A stretch of DNA of 64,000 nt from Amphiduros pacificus (lineage: Eukaryota; Annelida; Polychaeta; Phyllodocida; Hesionidae), in assembly GCA_949316495.1 (NCBI GenBank), contig OX439010.1:26231766-26295765 (forward strand). Reading direction: 5' to 3'. Position 1 is the first letter of the stretch. Every line of letters starts with the position of its first letter. The position numbers and the translations under genes were made by a program. The notes below the pieces were generated by a model. That model was not told where the DNA came from. It did not search any database and worked only from the letters and a program-made list of their open reading frames with translations. Below, piece by piece: positions 22,614 to 33,910 of this stretch.

Positions 22614-23130
22614 AAAAAATAAAATGTTAAAATTGTTTATTATTGATCAAGATCTGACTGCAGTGCCTGTCTTCATCCATGATGAAGGGGGAGAGCACTT
22701 GTTCAGATCTGCTTCCATGCTCTGCACTCTAGATCTTAAATAGAAGATCCTCTATTTAAAGACAGTTATCCACTAGGGGGAGCGAAGATGCACAGCAGTA
22801 GTGGCTTGATCTGGCAAAGAGTGTGGCAAGGGCTTAGTCTTCAGAGAGCTGCACTCCCTGAAGATTGCATTTCTTATCCAGATGATTAATGCAGTTTCAT
22901 TTTTGAAGGAGTGAAATATATTTTACATTGTACAAAAAATAGTAAATGTAGGTCGACTCTGTCCCTCTTTATCTTTAAAATCACAGAATAAATAATCTCA
23001 GTTGAGAAAAATGAGAGAGGCATGTTAGCACTTGAAGGTAAACATGCCTGTTATGACTACCATAAAAGTTGCAACTCATAAATTGGATGGACGTTTTTCT
23101 TGAAATAGAACGGGCAGTCCAAAATCAAGC

Positions 23131-23294
23131 ATACTTACCTGGCACAGGGGATACCGTGATCCGCGAGGCGGTTCCCCCAGGGCGAGGCCATTGCATTGCA
23201 CGCCGCTTTGGTTGACCCTTGCGATCATCCCAAATGTGGATGACTCGGGTGTGCAATTTCTGGTAGTGGGGGACTGCGTTCGCGCTGACCCTCG
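23131..23294 (+). ncRNA. U1: U1 snRNA, copy 25
   Basis: Full 164-nt copy; no difference from copy 1 noticed. Confidence 0.97.
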
Positions 23295-23811
23295 AAAAAA
23301 TAAAATGTTAAAATTGTTTATTATTGATCAAGATCTGACTGCAGTGCCTGTCTTCATCCATGATGAAGGGGGAGAGCACTTGTTCAGATCTGCTTCCATG
23401 CTCTGCACTCTAGATCTTAAATAGAAGATCCTCTATTTAAAGACAGTTATCCACTAGGGGGAGCGAAGATGCACAGCAGTAGTGGCTTGATCTGGCAAAG
23501 AGTGTGGCAAGGGCTTAGTCTTCAGAGAGCTGCACTCCCTGAAGATTGCATTTCTTATCCAGATGATTAATGCAGTTTCATTTTTGAAGGAGTGAAATAT
23601 ATTTTACATTGTACAAAAAATAGTAAATGTAGGTCGACTCTGTCCCTCTTTATCTTTAAAATCACAGAATAAATAATCTCAGTTGAGAAAAATGAGAGAG
23701 GCATGTTAGCACTTGAAGGTAAACATGCCTGTTATGACTACCATAAAAGTTGCAACTCATAAATTGGATGGACGTTTTTCTTGAAATAGAACGGGCAGTC
23801 CAAAATCAAGC

Positions 23812-23833
23812 ATACTTACCTGGCACAGGGGAT
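23812..23833 (+). pseudogene. U1: U1 snRNA copy 26, 5' part (interrupted)
   Basis: U1 bases 1-22 only; the reverse family A LINE follows and U1 resumes at 33911. The native upstream spacer is intact, so its promoter would transcribe into the LINE antisense strand. Confidence 0.94.
23822..23833. repeat. Target-site duplication, left copy (12 bp)
   Basis: GGCACAGGGGAT, U1 bases 11-22, is repeated at 33911-33922. The exact left limit is blurred because the LINE tail, read on the + strand, is (GAT)n. Confidence 0.9.
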
Positions 23834-25214
23834 GATGATGATGATGATGTAGATTCGAGGGGATGATCCCTCGAGGGCCGTGGCCAGATCTGGCGGCCCT
23901 CCGTAGTGGTACTCTTTGTACAAGCGGTGTTCTATGGGGTGCTCTGCACTTGGCTGTAATAGGAAAAATAAAGATGAATTTGAACAGAACATAAATACAA
24001 AAGTACCATCATGTCCTCGCTGTGTGTTGCTATGTGTTAATGCGTTATTTTACCGAGTGTTGGCGTGTGATGCTGAAATTCGTAAATTCAGTCATGTCTG
24101 AAACGATAGATGGCGTGTATGCACGGTGGCAGTACTATGTTAATGAGATAAGTGGGCGTGTTTAGCGGTCACGTGATGTAGTGACGCTCGGTTTGCTATT
24201 TCGTAAAGTCAAGCGTCTCGTTAACACGAGATGGCGTTGTGTTGACACGAGGTGGCGTTGTTTGGCTAAGTTCGCAGTATGTAAATGAGATGAGTGGGCG
24301 TGTTTGAGTACCGCGTGGTCGATGACGAGGTAACTTTGTGGTCTAGGTGTATCACGTGATGGGATACAGATGGCGCTGAAGCACGTTTGAATGCTTGATG
24401 CAAATGAGGTAGAAGTGGGCGTGTTTGGTTACCACGTGGTTTGTGACGTGGTAACTTTGTACATAGAGTAGTGTTAGCCCGTAAATGTAGATGGCGTGTT
24501 TCCACGTTGTGTTCTGTTTGATTTGGAAGAGAACGTTAACCGGTAATCAGTTTCCTGGAAAGTTGCGGTTATAATTTTGTGGAATTGGATTGTGTTGTGC
24601 CATTTGGATATGATATATGATCTAGGTCGTGTAGGATTCGTGTGTTGTGAATGTAGCAGTGTGTGTGTGGCGTGGGGAGTGTTTTGGAGCGTGGTTTGTA
24701 TGTACACGTGAGTATGTAAGCCGTGATGAAAGCCGTTATTGAATATCAAGCCGTGAAACTAAAGGTGTACGTGAGACAAGTCGTGATAGGACTTGTCGTT
24801 GTATGCGTTTGGATGTTACCTGGAATAAATAATATGTGTGTGCGAGTTGGTGTGACAATAATGTTGTGTTGTGCATAAAAAATAAAAACCTGAATGTTGT
24901 GACTAGGTTGTCTGTCCGTGGCCGTGTGTACGTGTGTATGGTTGTTGTTCGTCATAATGTTGCGATGTTGCGTTGAAGCCAGCTTCTCTGAATGCTACAA
25001 AGGAGGAGAGGAAGGTTTACTTGTAACTATTGCGATACTTACTGTAAGGAGGAGAGACTATTAACACCGGGTTCCCCCTGCTCTTTTCGATAGATGTTAA
25101 TAGGTTTTTTAACGTGCTCTGGGATAGGAGCCAGATACACGGGACCACCGAACTCCGAGGAGCGTTTAATGCCCCATCCGAGCGGGCAGGCAGTTATCCT
25201 ATGCCGAGGTTACT
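23834..25214 (-). other. LINE family A 3' UTR and terminal hairpins (copy 2)
   Basis: Counterpart of 3805-5179. Hairpin 1 is at 23873-23901 and hairpin 2 at 23856-23873 (+ strand coordinates). Small differences from copy 1 include three bases around 24727 and scattered substitutions. No gene is seen here. Confidence 0.85.
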
Positions 25215-28200
25215 TTACCTGGGAGGGTGGTACTGCTGAAGCAGTTCCAGAGCCTCAGGCTGTGGAATGGCTTCCAGGACTATGGCTGCGGCCTCGGGGC
25301 ACTGGTCTCTGTCCAGTTCCTCGATGTCGAAGTCTATAGCTGGTGCGTTGGTGCGTAGGGCTTGGGTGTGATAACACTGCAGTAGGTAGTGGAGCAAGGG
25401 TCTGGTAGTGGGGCGGCTGCAGTGGCTGCATTCCCAGTCTCTGTCTGGTTCCTTGGGTAGCATCCAGTTGCAGAAGTAGCCAAGCCTCAAGCGGTAGAGG
25501 GTGACCTCCATATCTCGACTGCAGTCGGCAGGTACTGTTAGGGGCTTGAGGTTGGTTGCCTTCTGGTACCACTGGCTGGACCTGGATTCTGGAACAGAGG
25601 TTAGAAAGCGAGAAATGTGACGGGTGTTGTTGATGGTGGTGAAGGAGGACTTGAGACGGGAGAGGGACGGGGCAAGGCCGGAGTCCACTGTTTTGCGTTG
25701 GGCTCCCTGGTTGGCTGCTTCGTCCGCCATCTCGTTCCCTGCTATGTCGATGTGGCTGGGGATCCATAGGAATGTTACAGGGCGGGACTCTTTGCAGAGT
25801 TGTTGGGTCAGTCTGAGAATGGCGGTGACAAGTCGCACATTCTCCCGTGGTTCTGCATTCTGGAGGGTCTGGAGCGATGATCTGGAATCAGAATAAATAG
25901 TTACAGTTGGTGCTAATGGAACAGAAATCGAATCTTGTGGGTACTTACTGGCCAGGTAGGCATGGTTCAGGGCGTGGTAGATGGCGACCAGCTCTGCTTG
26001 CAGAGTGGATGAATTGTCATTCAGTCTGAAGCAGAACTGCTCTCCCTCTGTGAAGAAGCCTGCGCCTGCTCTACCTGAGTCTGGGTGGACACTGCCGTCT
26101 GTGTAATAGGCTGTTGTGGGCTTGGGTGTGTGGATGTCCATGGCCATTCGGGCTGCCATCTTGAGCTCGAACTTGTCCATGTCAGCCTTCTTTTCCGGTA
26201 GAGGGGTGTAGTGGACAGCAATGGTGTCCTCACTCCAAGGGGGTAGAGGCTTGTAGTCTGGATCTATGGTGTCTGGCTCTAGGCTGAGATGGGTGGAGTC
26301 GTATCTCTCCAGAACATCCTTGGCATGGAGGGCCCACTGTCGCCGGGGGGCCTCGCTGGCATGCCGGGGGTCTGCCGCTGCAGTGCGGAGGGTGTTCTGG
26401 AGGGAGATGCTCGTTGGTCTGAGGAGGGTCTTGGCTGCTAGGGCGCCGACGACTTGCTCAATACGGAGTGGGATGGCATGGAGGTTGCTTTCCATCTGGA
26501 GGGCAGTGACCTTTGTCCATCTCGGGGCTCCAAGCATTAGTCGGCAGGCCTCGTTCTGTAACGTCTCGACTTTCTGTAGAGATGCGTTGTCTGTGATGAG
26601 GAGGGCCGGCGCAGCATAGTCGATGAGGCTCCGTACAGCGGCTACATAGTAGGTGCGGAGTACTGCTGCTTTGGCGCCGAGGTCCAGGGAGGAGATGATG
26701 CGCATAACGTTGAGTCGGCTTCGCACTCTCTCACGTAGATAGGCCACTTCCTTGGAGAAGTTGAGCCTGCTGTCTATCCAGATACCGAGGTATTGGTAGG
26801 CAGGGACCCATTCCAGGTTGTGGCCTTGGATGTGGAGGTCGATGGGCGGGTTGGTTCTGCGAAAGAGCAGGGCTTGTGACTTGGTGGTGGAAATCTTGAG
26901 TCCCAGATTTGCACATCGGTCGGTTATGAGGTCCAAGGCCGTCTGTGCTCTGGAGTAGGACTTCTTCGCACCATGTACTATAAGTACCAAGTCGTCTGCA
27001 TAGCTGAGGACCTGTGTACCTGTTGGAAAGGAAAGAGAGACGATTTGTTCCATTAGTAGGTTAAAGAGGGTGGGGCTGAGTACACTACCTTGTGGGGTCC
27101 CGTTCTGGTGCCTGTGGTACCTGGAAGTTGAACCTTGAAATCGAACCCTACCTTGTCTGCCGGATAGAAAATCTTCTATCCAGGCCAGGAGTTTACCTGT
27201 GACTCCCTTTGATACCAGGGAGTCGAGTACTGCTGCGGGGTTGGCGAGTTCGAAGGCTTTCTCCAGGTCCAAGAAGACCGCGAGGGCGGTCTTCTGGGCG
27301 CTGGCCGTTGAGAGGAGGGTCGAGATGGCCTCGGCGGTACCGGTGGACTTGACGAAGCCGAACACGTTGGGGTGAAGGGGGCCAAGTAGGTGCTGGAGGC
27401 GAGTGAGGACCATCCTCTCGGCTGTCTTGCTCAGGCAGCTGGTGAGGGAGATGGGTCTGGGCTTGGTTGGTTCCTTGGGCTTGGGGATCGGTTGTATGTC
27501 GGCAGATTTCCAGCTGGCGGGAAGTCTGCCTTGGTTGAACGAGTCGTTGATGAGCTGGCAAACTGCAAGCTTGGCTGCTGCTCCAGAGTTCGTGATCATG
27601 GAGTAGGTGATGCGGTCAGCCCCAGGTGCTGTGTCCTTGCTGCACTTCTTTGCCTTCTCCAGTTCTGTGTAGGTGAAGGGGGCGTCTGAAGGGGCGCTGG
27701 CCTGGGTTGCATCCCGTAGTGTCGTCTTACGGTTGTCAGCCAATCTTCGCAGTCTGCCTTGGACGTCGGAGGGTAGGTTGGCGGTGGAGGCTCGATCGGC
27801 AAACATCTGGGCGAGTCGTTCTGCTTCCTTGGTGGGCTCTGGATGTACACCAGGGGTGGCTTTCTTCTTCCCAGAGGCTTGCCGTAGTTTGCTCCATAAT
27901 TCGCTGAGCGATGTGTGCTGATTGAAGGACTGGCACCACTCGAACCACTTCTCTCGGCGTATGTCTCTGCAGACATCTCGGCAGCGACGAGTGACGACTA
28001 CCAGGAGTCGTCTGTTGTCGCTGGTGGGGTGACGCCGGTAGACCTTGCGTTGCATGTTCACTCGGTGTTTCTGCTCTGCAACCAAGGGAGAGTAGTACCA
28101 GTGGTCCTTGTGGTGTCGTCCGCCTGGCTTGGTGAGGGGGATGGCGTGGTCGGCTGCGGCTTGGAAGGCCTGTACGATGGCGGCGTTGTGTGCGTCAAGG

Positions 28201-29866
28201 TCCAGTCCAGTAGGCTTGAAGTCCCATGCCCACGTTGCTAGATAGTCCTCGTACTGTTTCCAGTCTGCCTTCTTCATGTTCCATCTGGGTGGTGCCATAG
28301 GGGCTGGCGGTGGTAAGTTGGCAATCTGGAGTACAGTCGAGGTGGCGTAGTGGTCGCTGGCAAGCTCTGGATGTACTGTCCAAGTCGCTCCCTGGGCGAT
28401 CTGTGTAGAGACGATGGTGAGGTCCAGGGGGTTTCCGCGTATGTGCGTAGCGCTGCCGTCGTTGAGGAGCGTGGTAGAGGGGTGTTCCTTCAGAAGTTGT
28501 GTCAGGTGGTGCCCTCTCTGGTTATCCCGGGAGTTGGACTGTAGTTCGCTGTGGATGGCGTTGAAGTCTCCGGTGATGACCAGGTCCTGCGTGTCGGCTC
28601 TGGTGAAGAGGTCCGCGAGCTCGAGTTCGCCGGTTGTAGCGTTGGAATAGATGTTGTAGACTTGTAGGGGGCGTTGTTGGAGGTGGATGACGACGCCAAG
28701 AACCTCTGTGTCCTCTCCGCAGAAAGGGGGGTCTGGAGTGCGGGTGACCATGTGACGGTTCTTGACGAAGGTGGCTAGGCCTCTGTCGTGGGGGGTGGTG
28801 TTTGCCCAGTGATAGAACGGTTGGTAACCTGGAACAGAAACATTGGATGTTAATAAAGTTTCTTGTATACAAATAATGTCAGGTTGTTCTATACCCACCG
28901 TTGCTATGAGGTAGTGCACTTTGTCGCGAAGGGAGTTGGCGTTCCATGTTAGAATGTGTAGGCTGTCTGATGTTGGTCCTGTTGACTGGTCTGGTTGATC
29001 CTCGGGCATCCACGTCCGATCGTCACGATCTGGTACCAAGTTTGGAGGATCTGACGCCAAATTTGAACGATCTGAGATCGTTAACAAAAGAGGTGAATGT
29101 TCTTCACGGTCTGGTACCATATCTTGCCGATCTGACGTCAAATGTGGATGATCTGACGCCAAATTTGAACGATCTGGGGTCGTTAACAAAAGTGGTGAAA
29201 AATCTTCACGATCTGACGTCATTTCTTCACGATCTGATGCCAAATTTGAACGATCTGACGCCAAATTTGAACGATCTGAGATCGTTAACAAAAATGGTGA
29301 AAAATCTTCACGATCTGGCGTCATTTCCTCACGATCTGACGCCAAATCTGAACGATCTGACGCCAAATTTGAACGATCTGAGATCGTTAACAAAAATGGC
29401 GAAAAACCTTCACGATCTGACGTTTTTTCGTGTTGACGATCTGGACGTGTTTCTGTGTGCAGAGTTTCCGTTTCTGTGTGCAACGGTGTTGTGTGCAACG
29501 GTGTTGTGTGCAGCGGTGTTGTGTGCAGCGGTGTTGATTGCACGTTGTCGGCGGTGTGTTGCACGTTGTCGTCGGCGTGTTGCACGTTGTCGTCGGCGTG
29601 TTGCACGTTGTCGACGGCGTGTTGCACGTTGTCGACGGTGTGTTGCACGTTGTCGTCGGTGTGTTGCACGTTGTCGTCGGTGTGTTGCACGTTGTCGTCG
29701 GTGTGTTGCACGTTGTCGACGGCGTGTTGCACGCTGTCAACGGCGTGTTGCACGTTGTCTGTTGCACATTGCACGTTGCTTGCTGCATGTTGCACGGTGG
29801 AAGGTCTCTGCACGTCGGTTGATGTCGGGTCTATGTTGACTTGTGCTGGAGCAGCATGGTCATCAT
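25215..29866 (-). CDS. LINE family A ORF2 (endonuclease-RT-RNase H), copy 2
   Basis: Same replicase as at 1-3804, here with its N-terminal region. In order: a low-complexity part rich in VQHxxDN heptads and DRSNLASDR-like units (about 29866-29020), the endonuclease, the RT with YADD, RNase H and a C-terminal zinc motif. The frame is open to the stop at 25215. Formally the open frame extends to an ATG at 29951, but those extra codons come from the duplicated endonuclease segment read out of its own frame. No Met follows the ORF1 overlap until deep in the repeat region, so the native start is unclear: a -1 frameshift from ORF1, or the upstream ATG at 33358. In this copy the duplication separates the frame from both. 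Confidence 0.9.
29028..29440 (-). repeat. GATCTGACGCCAAATTTGAAC-type repeats in ORF2 N-terminus
   Basis: Degenerate units of about 21 bp encoding SDRSNLA-like peptides, alternating with REExxSPxLLT segments, just upstream of the endonuclease. The duplicate is at 30596-31008. Confidence 0.85.
29541..29760 (-). repeat. 21-bp coding minisatellite in ORF2 N-terminus
   Basis: About ten 21-bp units (CACGTTGTCGTCGGYGTGTTG on the + strand, with variants), encoding VQHxxDN heptads in the ORF2 frame. The duplicate is at 31109-31328. A neighbouring TPLHT-type 15-bp repeat is at about 29475-29535. Confidence 0.9.
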
Positions 29867-31434
29867 AGGGGCTGGCGGTGGTAAGTTGGCAATCTGGAGT
29901 ACAGTCGAGGTGGCGTAGTGGTCGCTGGCAAGCTCTGGATGTACTGTCCAAGTCGCTCCCTGGGCGATCTGTGTAGAGACGATGGTGAGGTCCAGGGGGT
30001 TTCCGCGTATGTGCGTAGCGCTGCCGTCGTTGAGGAGCGTGGTAGAGGGGTGTTCCTTCAGAAGTTGTGTCAGGTGGTGCCCTCTCTGGTTATCCCGGGA
30101 GTTGGACTGTAGTTCGCTGTGGATGGCGTTGAAGTCTCCGGTGATGACCAGGTCCTGCGTGTCGGCTCTGGTGAAGAGGTCCGCGAGCTCGAGTTCGCCG
30201 GTTGTAGCGTTGGAATAGATGTTGTAGACTTGTAGGGGGCGTTGTTGGAGGTGGATGACGACGCCAAGAACCTCTGTGTCCTCTCCGCAGAAAGGGGGGT
30301 CTGGAGTGCGGGTGACCATGTGACGGTTCTTGACGAAGGTGGCTAGGCCTCTGTCGTGGGGGGTGGTGTTTGCCCAGTGATAGAACGGTTGGTAACCTGG
30401 AACAGAAACATTGGATGTTAATAAAGTTTCTTGTATACAAATAATGTCAGGTTGTTCTATACCCACCGTTGCTATGAGGTAGTGCACTTTGTCGCGAAGG
30501 GAGTTGGCGTTCCATGTTAGAATGTGTAGGCTGTCTGATGTTGGTCCTGTTGACTGGTCTGGTTGATCCTCGGGCATCCACGTCCGATCGTCACGATCTG
30601 GTACCAAGTTTGGAGGATCTGACGCCAAATTTGAACGATCTGAGATCGTTAACAAAAGAGGTGAATGTTCTTCACGGTCTGGTACCATATCTTGCCGATC
30701 TGACGTCAAATGTGGATGATCTGACGCCAAATTTGAACGATCTGGGGTCGTTAACAAAAGTGGTGAAAAATCTTCACGATCTGACGTCATTTCTTCACGA
30801 TCTGATGCCAAATTTGAACGATCTGACGCCAAATTTGAACGATCTGAGATCGTTAACAAAAATGGTGAAAAATCTTCACGATCTGGCGTCATTTCCTCAC
30901 GATCTGACGCCAAATCTGAACGATCTGACGCCAAATTTGAACGATCTGAGATCGTTAACAAAAATGGCGAAAAACCTTCACGATCTGACGTTTTTTCGTG
31001 TTGACGATCTGGACGTGTTTCTGTGTGCAGAGTTTCCGTTTCTGTGTGCAACGGTGTTGTGTGCAACGGTGTTGTGTGCAGCGGTGTTGTGTGCAGCGGT
31101 GTTGATTGCACGTTGTCGGCGGTGTGTTGCACGTTGTCGTCGGCGTGTTGCACGTTGTCGTCGGCGTGTTGCACGTTGTCGACGGCGTGTTGCACGTTGT
31201 CGACGGTGTGTTGCACGTTGTCGTCGGTGTGTTGCACGTTGTCGTCGGTGTGTTGCACGTTGTCGTCGGTGTGTTGCACGTTGTCGACGGCGTGTTGCAC
31301 GCTGTCAACGGCGTGTTGCACGTTGTCTGTTGCACATTGCACGTTGCTTGCTGCATGTTGCACGGTGGAAGGTCTCTGCACGTCGGTTGATGTCGGGTCT
31401 ATGTTGACTTGTGCTGGAGCAGCATGGTCATCAT
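29867..31434 (-). repeat. Tandem duplication, unit 2 (1568 bp)
   Basis: Second unit, adjacent to ORF1 and in the native ORF1-ORF2 context. It encodes the ORF2 N-terminal region and an endonuclease fragment that runs into the junction at 29866. Confidence 0.93.
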
Positions 31435-33351
31435 CGTCATAAGCTGCTGTTGATGTGCCCGGTTCTCCCGATTCTGTTCTTCTTGCATGCGGGCGAACGT
31501 CTCCAGCATGCCTTGGACTTGGTTGACGAGTGACATCATCGCAGCTAGGACGTTGTCGGTGGCGTTGGATGCTGTGGGGTCGGATGGCTGTGGCCTCGGT
31601 GGCACTCTGGGTGGCTGTGGCGGTGCGTTGTCTGTAGGTGCGACGGGGGTGACCTGTGGAGGTGGGGCGGGTGGGGTAGGTGTCGGCTTCCTCTGACGAG
31701 TGCGTTGTTTCCTGGGTGTCTTGCGCTGGGGCTGCGGGGTCGGCGGGGCTGCTGGAGCGCCGACGACTGGGGCGACGGCTGGAGCAGCGACCGGAGCGAC
31801 GACTGGGGCGGGAGGTGGAGCGGCGACTGGCGTAGGGGCTGGAGTCGGGGCTGGCGCTGGCGCTGGCTCTGGCTCGGCGGGGGGATCGATGTCCATCTGT
31901 GTTGGAGCTGTGCTGCTCTTCACTAGGTGTCGATGCTTTGGTCCGGCCTTCGGAGTGCGGCGCTGTACCACTGTCCAGGCGTTGGTGGTTGGCGGTGGTG
32001 CTGGGACCATCACTGGCTCGGGGGCTGGCTGGGCAGGTGTCGGCTCTGTTCGGTGTCTCAGGTGGGGCCTCGCTGTACACCTGTTGCTCCACACATGATG
32101 GTTCCCCTGGCAGTTCGGGCACTTGGAATCGATCTTCTCCCCGGCCTTGAATTTCGTAAGGCAGTCTGTTGTTGGGTGTCTTCCGCTGCACATCCCGCAG
32201 GTTTCCTTCGTGGTCCTGCAGGTGATAGCCAGATGGCCGTACTTGTGGCATCTGTGGCAGCGGGGCGCCTCCTGTCGGTAGGGTCTGGTGGGGAAGATTC
32301 CGAAGTGCGGGACTTCGACCTCCATCGGTGCAGGGCCCTGAAAAATAAGGTTTACCTGTCGGGTGTAGGTACCGTCTCTGGCCTTCATTCGTGTGGCTCT
32401 CGTCACCCCTGGAAGGTCGGTGAAGGCCTCCTCTGGGATAAAGTGAGGGACCCTCAAGGCGATGACTGACGACGGCTTTTGGAGCGGATCCAGTTCTTGT
32501 AGTGTGACGGCGTGGCCTGCTAGCTGGGTGATACGTCTGAGAGCCAGCGTAGTCTTGTTGTTTCTCGGGTGCAGCACATACTGTCCGTTGATGTTCGGTC
32601 TCGCGATGTAGTTCAGTTCCGGATGAGCTCGGTCGAGGGCGGTGACGAGGTGGTATGGCGACTGGAACCCGGTGTCTTTGGGTATGCGAAACTTCGGCTG
32701 GGTGGTCCCGTGAGTCTCGCTGCTGTTGACGGTAGAAGGCGCGGTACGCGGTGAAGGCTGCCTTGAAGGGCTTACGGCTGGACCCGCTGGGCTGGCTGAC
32801 GATGTCGACGGGGGGGTGGTCCGTACCACTGGCAGTGTAGCGATGGGTGCTTCTGTCGAAGGTCGTGGGCTGCTGGTCCCGCTGGTTTGCTGGGGCGCCG
32901 GCAGTCTGGGGTCTGGTCCCGGGACGGGGAGTGGAGGAAACTCCTCTGTGTTCTCCAGCGGTGACAGGGCTCGTGGCATGTCGATGACCAGGCTGTCGGA
33001 GGATGAGTCCGAACTCAGGTCTGGAGAAACGTCTGAGAAGAGTCTCTTCTTCGCTGGTGTTGTGGTGGTTGGCTGAGGGTCCTGGCTGGTCCCTGGTGGC
33101 GGTGACCAGAACCCCTTCGGCTGTGGAGTCGCTTTTCTTGCTGCTTTCGGCGGTTTTGCAGTCACGGGCCTGGTTCCGCTGCTGATCGACGGTGGCAGGG
33201 TCGGTCTGATGCGATTCACCGCCTTGGCGATGGCGGCTGTCTGTCTGGCGGCGCTGCTTGTCTGTCTGGCTGGGCTGATGTCCAGCAGTCCGTCCTTCCC
33301 TTGGCGTGTGTAGGGGAGGTGTATCTCGGGAGTGCTCTGAGTGTTCTGCAT
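31399..33351 (-). CDS. LINE family A ORF1 (Gag-like RNA-binding protein)
   Basis: 650-aa nucleic-acid-binding protein that would coat element RNA. Three zinc knuckles lie at about residues 363-422: CHRCHKYGHLAITC, then CGMCSGRHPTTDC, then CPNCQGNHHVWSNRC. This is typical of ORF1 in the I/Jockey/R1 group. The N-terminal 200 residues are Pro/Ser/Thr-rich; residues about 480-600 are Pro/Ala-rich with a basic patch (TPRKQRTRQRK); the C-terminus is Gln/Met-rich. I chose the ATG at 33351 because it leads into the zinc-knuckle frame and has A at -3. A second ATG 7 nt upstream (33358) opens another frame that stays open across all of ORF1. ORF1 overlaps the ORF2 frame by about 35 nt. Confidence 0.92.
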   Translation of the reverse strand: MQNTQSTPEIHLPYTRQGKDGLLDISPARQTSSAARQTAAIAKAVNRIRPTLPPSISSGTRPVTAKPPKAARKATPQPKGFWSPPPGTSQDPQPTTTTPAKKRLFSDVSPDLSSDSSSDSLVIDMPRALSPLENTEEFPPLPVPGPDPRLPAPQQTSGTSSPRPSTEAPIATLPVVRTTPPSTSSASPAGPAVSPSRQPSPRTAPSTVNSSETHGTTQPKFRIPKDTGFQSPYHLVTALDRAHPELNYIARPNINGQYVLHPRNNKTTLALRRITQLAGHAVTLQELDPLQKPSSVIALRVPHFIPEEAFTDLPGVTRATRMKARDGTYTRQVNLIFQGPAPMEVEVPHFGIFPTRPYRQEAPRCHRCHKYGHLAITCRTTKETCGMCSGRHPTTDCLTKFKAGEKIDSKCPNCQGNHHVWSNRCTARPHLRHRTEPTPAQPAPEPVMVPAPPPTTNAWTVVQRRTPKAGPKHRHLVKSSTAPTQMDIDPPAEPEPAPAPAPTPAPTPVAAPPPAPVVAPVAAPAVAPVVGAPAAPPTPQPQRKTPRKQRTRQRKPTPTPPAPPPQVTPVAPTDNAPPQPPRVPPRPQPSDPTASNATDNVLAAMMSLVNQVQGMLETFARMQEEQNRENRAHQQQLMTMMTMLLQHKST

Positions 33352-33910
33352 TCTGCATAAAACAAGTCAGAGAAGTACATACAATGTATACAGTGTATAG
33401 ATATCAAAAAGAATTACGATTTTTAAGGTGCTGATGTGTTTTGTTGTCTTAAAGAGAAACACTATGGTTTAACTTTAAGGCAGTGCAAGTGAAGCGAATA
33501 ACTTTTTAATAACGTAAGTGCTGTGTGTATGGACACGAATGTCTCCGACTTATAGCCAGGAATTGTTGTAATTCACTGACTTATAAGCTAGATCTCCGTG
33601 TAACTGTGCTATACTAGTGCAGTAATTTATAAAAACATTATAAATGGTATGGAAAGTGATCCGACAAGAGCTTGTGATAGCTCGGGGGCTAATGTAGCCC
33701 CGGCCCGCCTGTACTGGGGACCGCCCGAAGGCCTAAGTTTAATAAGCACTTTGTACTTGCCGGGAGTGAAGCGAGGTTAGAGCTGCGGCGGGGGTAGCCT
33801 CCTGGCTCCCCTGGCAGTGTCTTGGTTTTGCTGTCTTGTTCAATCCCGTGGTCCGCGCTGAGGTGTTCTCCTGTTGCTGTCCTGGGTTCGAGTGCACACA
33901 CACGTGACAC
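33352..33910 (-). other. LINE family A 5' UTR (copy 2)
   Basis: 559 bp between the U1 target-site duplication and ORF1. GC-rich near the 5' end and AT-rich near ORF1. It should hold the internal promoter by analogy with other LINEs; I recognise no specific motif. Confidence 0.75.

Larger units (their letters stand above)
28299..29866 (-). repeat. Tandem duplication, unit 1 (1568 bp)
   Basis: Covers the ORF2 N-terminal repeats and the first part of the endonuclease. Unit 2 is 29867-31434, with no difference noticed. The junction near 29864-29866 shows a 3-bp microhomology (CAT). 1568 is not a multiple of 3, so reading from unit 2 into unit 1 changes frame and ends at the duplicated ORF1 stop codon. 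It may be a real recent duplication or an assembly fault. Confidence 0.93.
23834..33910 (-). mobile_element. LINE family A copy 2, full length with internal duplication
   Basis: 10,077 bp in reverse orientation inside U1 copy 26, with a 12-bp target-site duplication. Read on its own strand: 5' UTR 33910-33352, ORF1 33351-31399, ORF2, 3' UTR 25214-23834, terminal hairpins and (ATC)n tail. A perfect-looking 1568-bp tandem duplication (28299-29866 and 29867-31434) covers the start of ORF2; without it the element would be about 8.5 kb. Near identity to copy 1 implies recent activity of the family. Confidence 0.95.

Noticed and set aside
28946-29839. Long + strand frames rich in CRRRVAR or VCCTLS repeats (also at 30514-31407)
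   Set aside because: They are antisense readings of the ORF2 minisatellites; stop-free repeats yield long frames on both strands.
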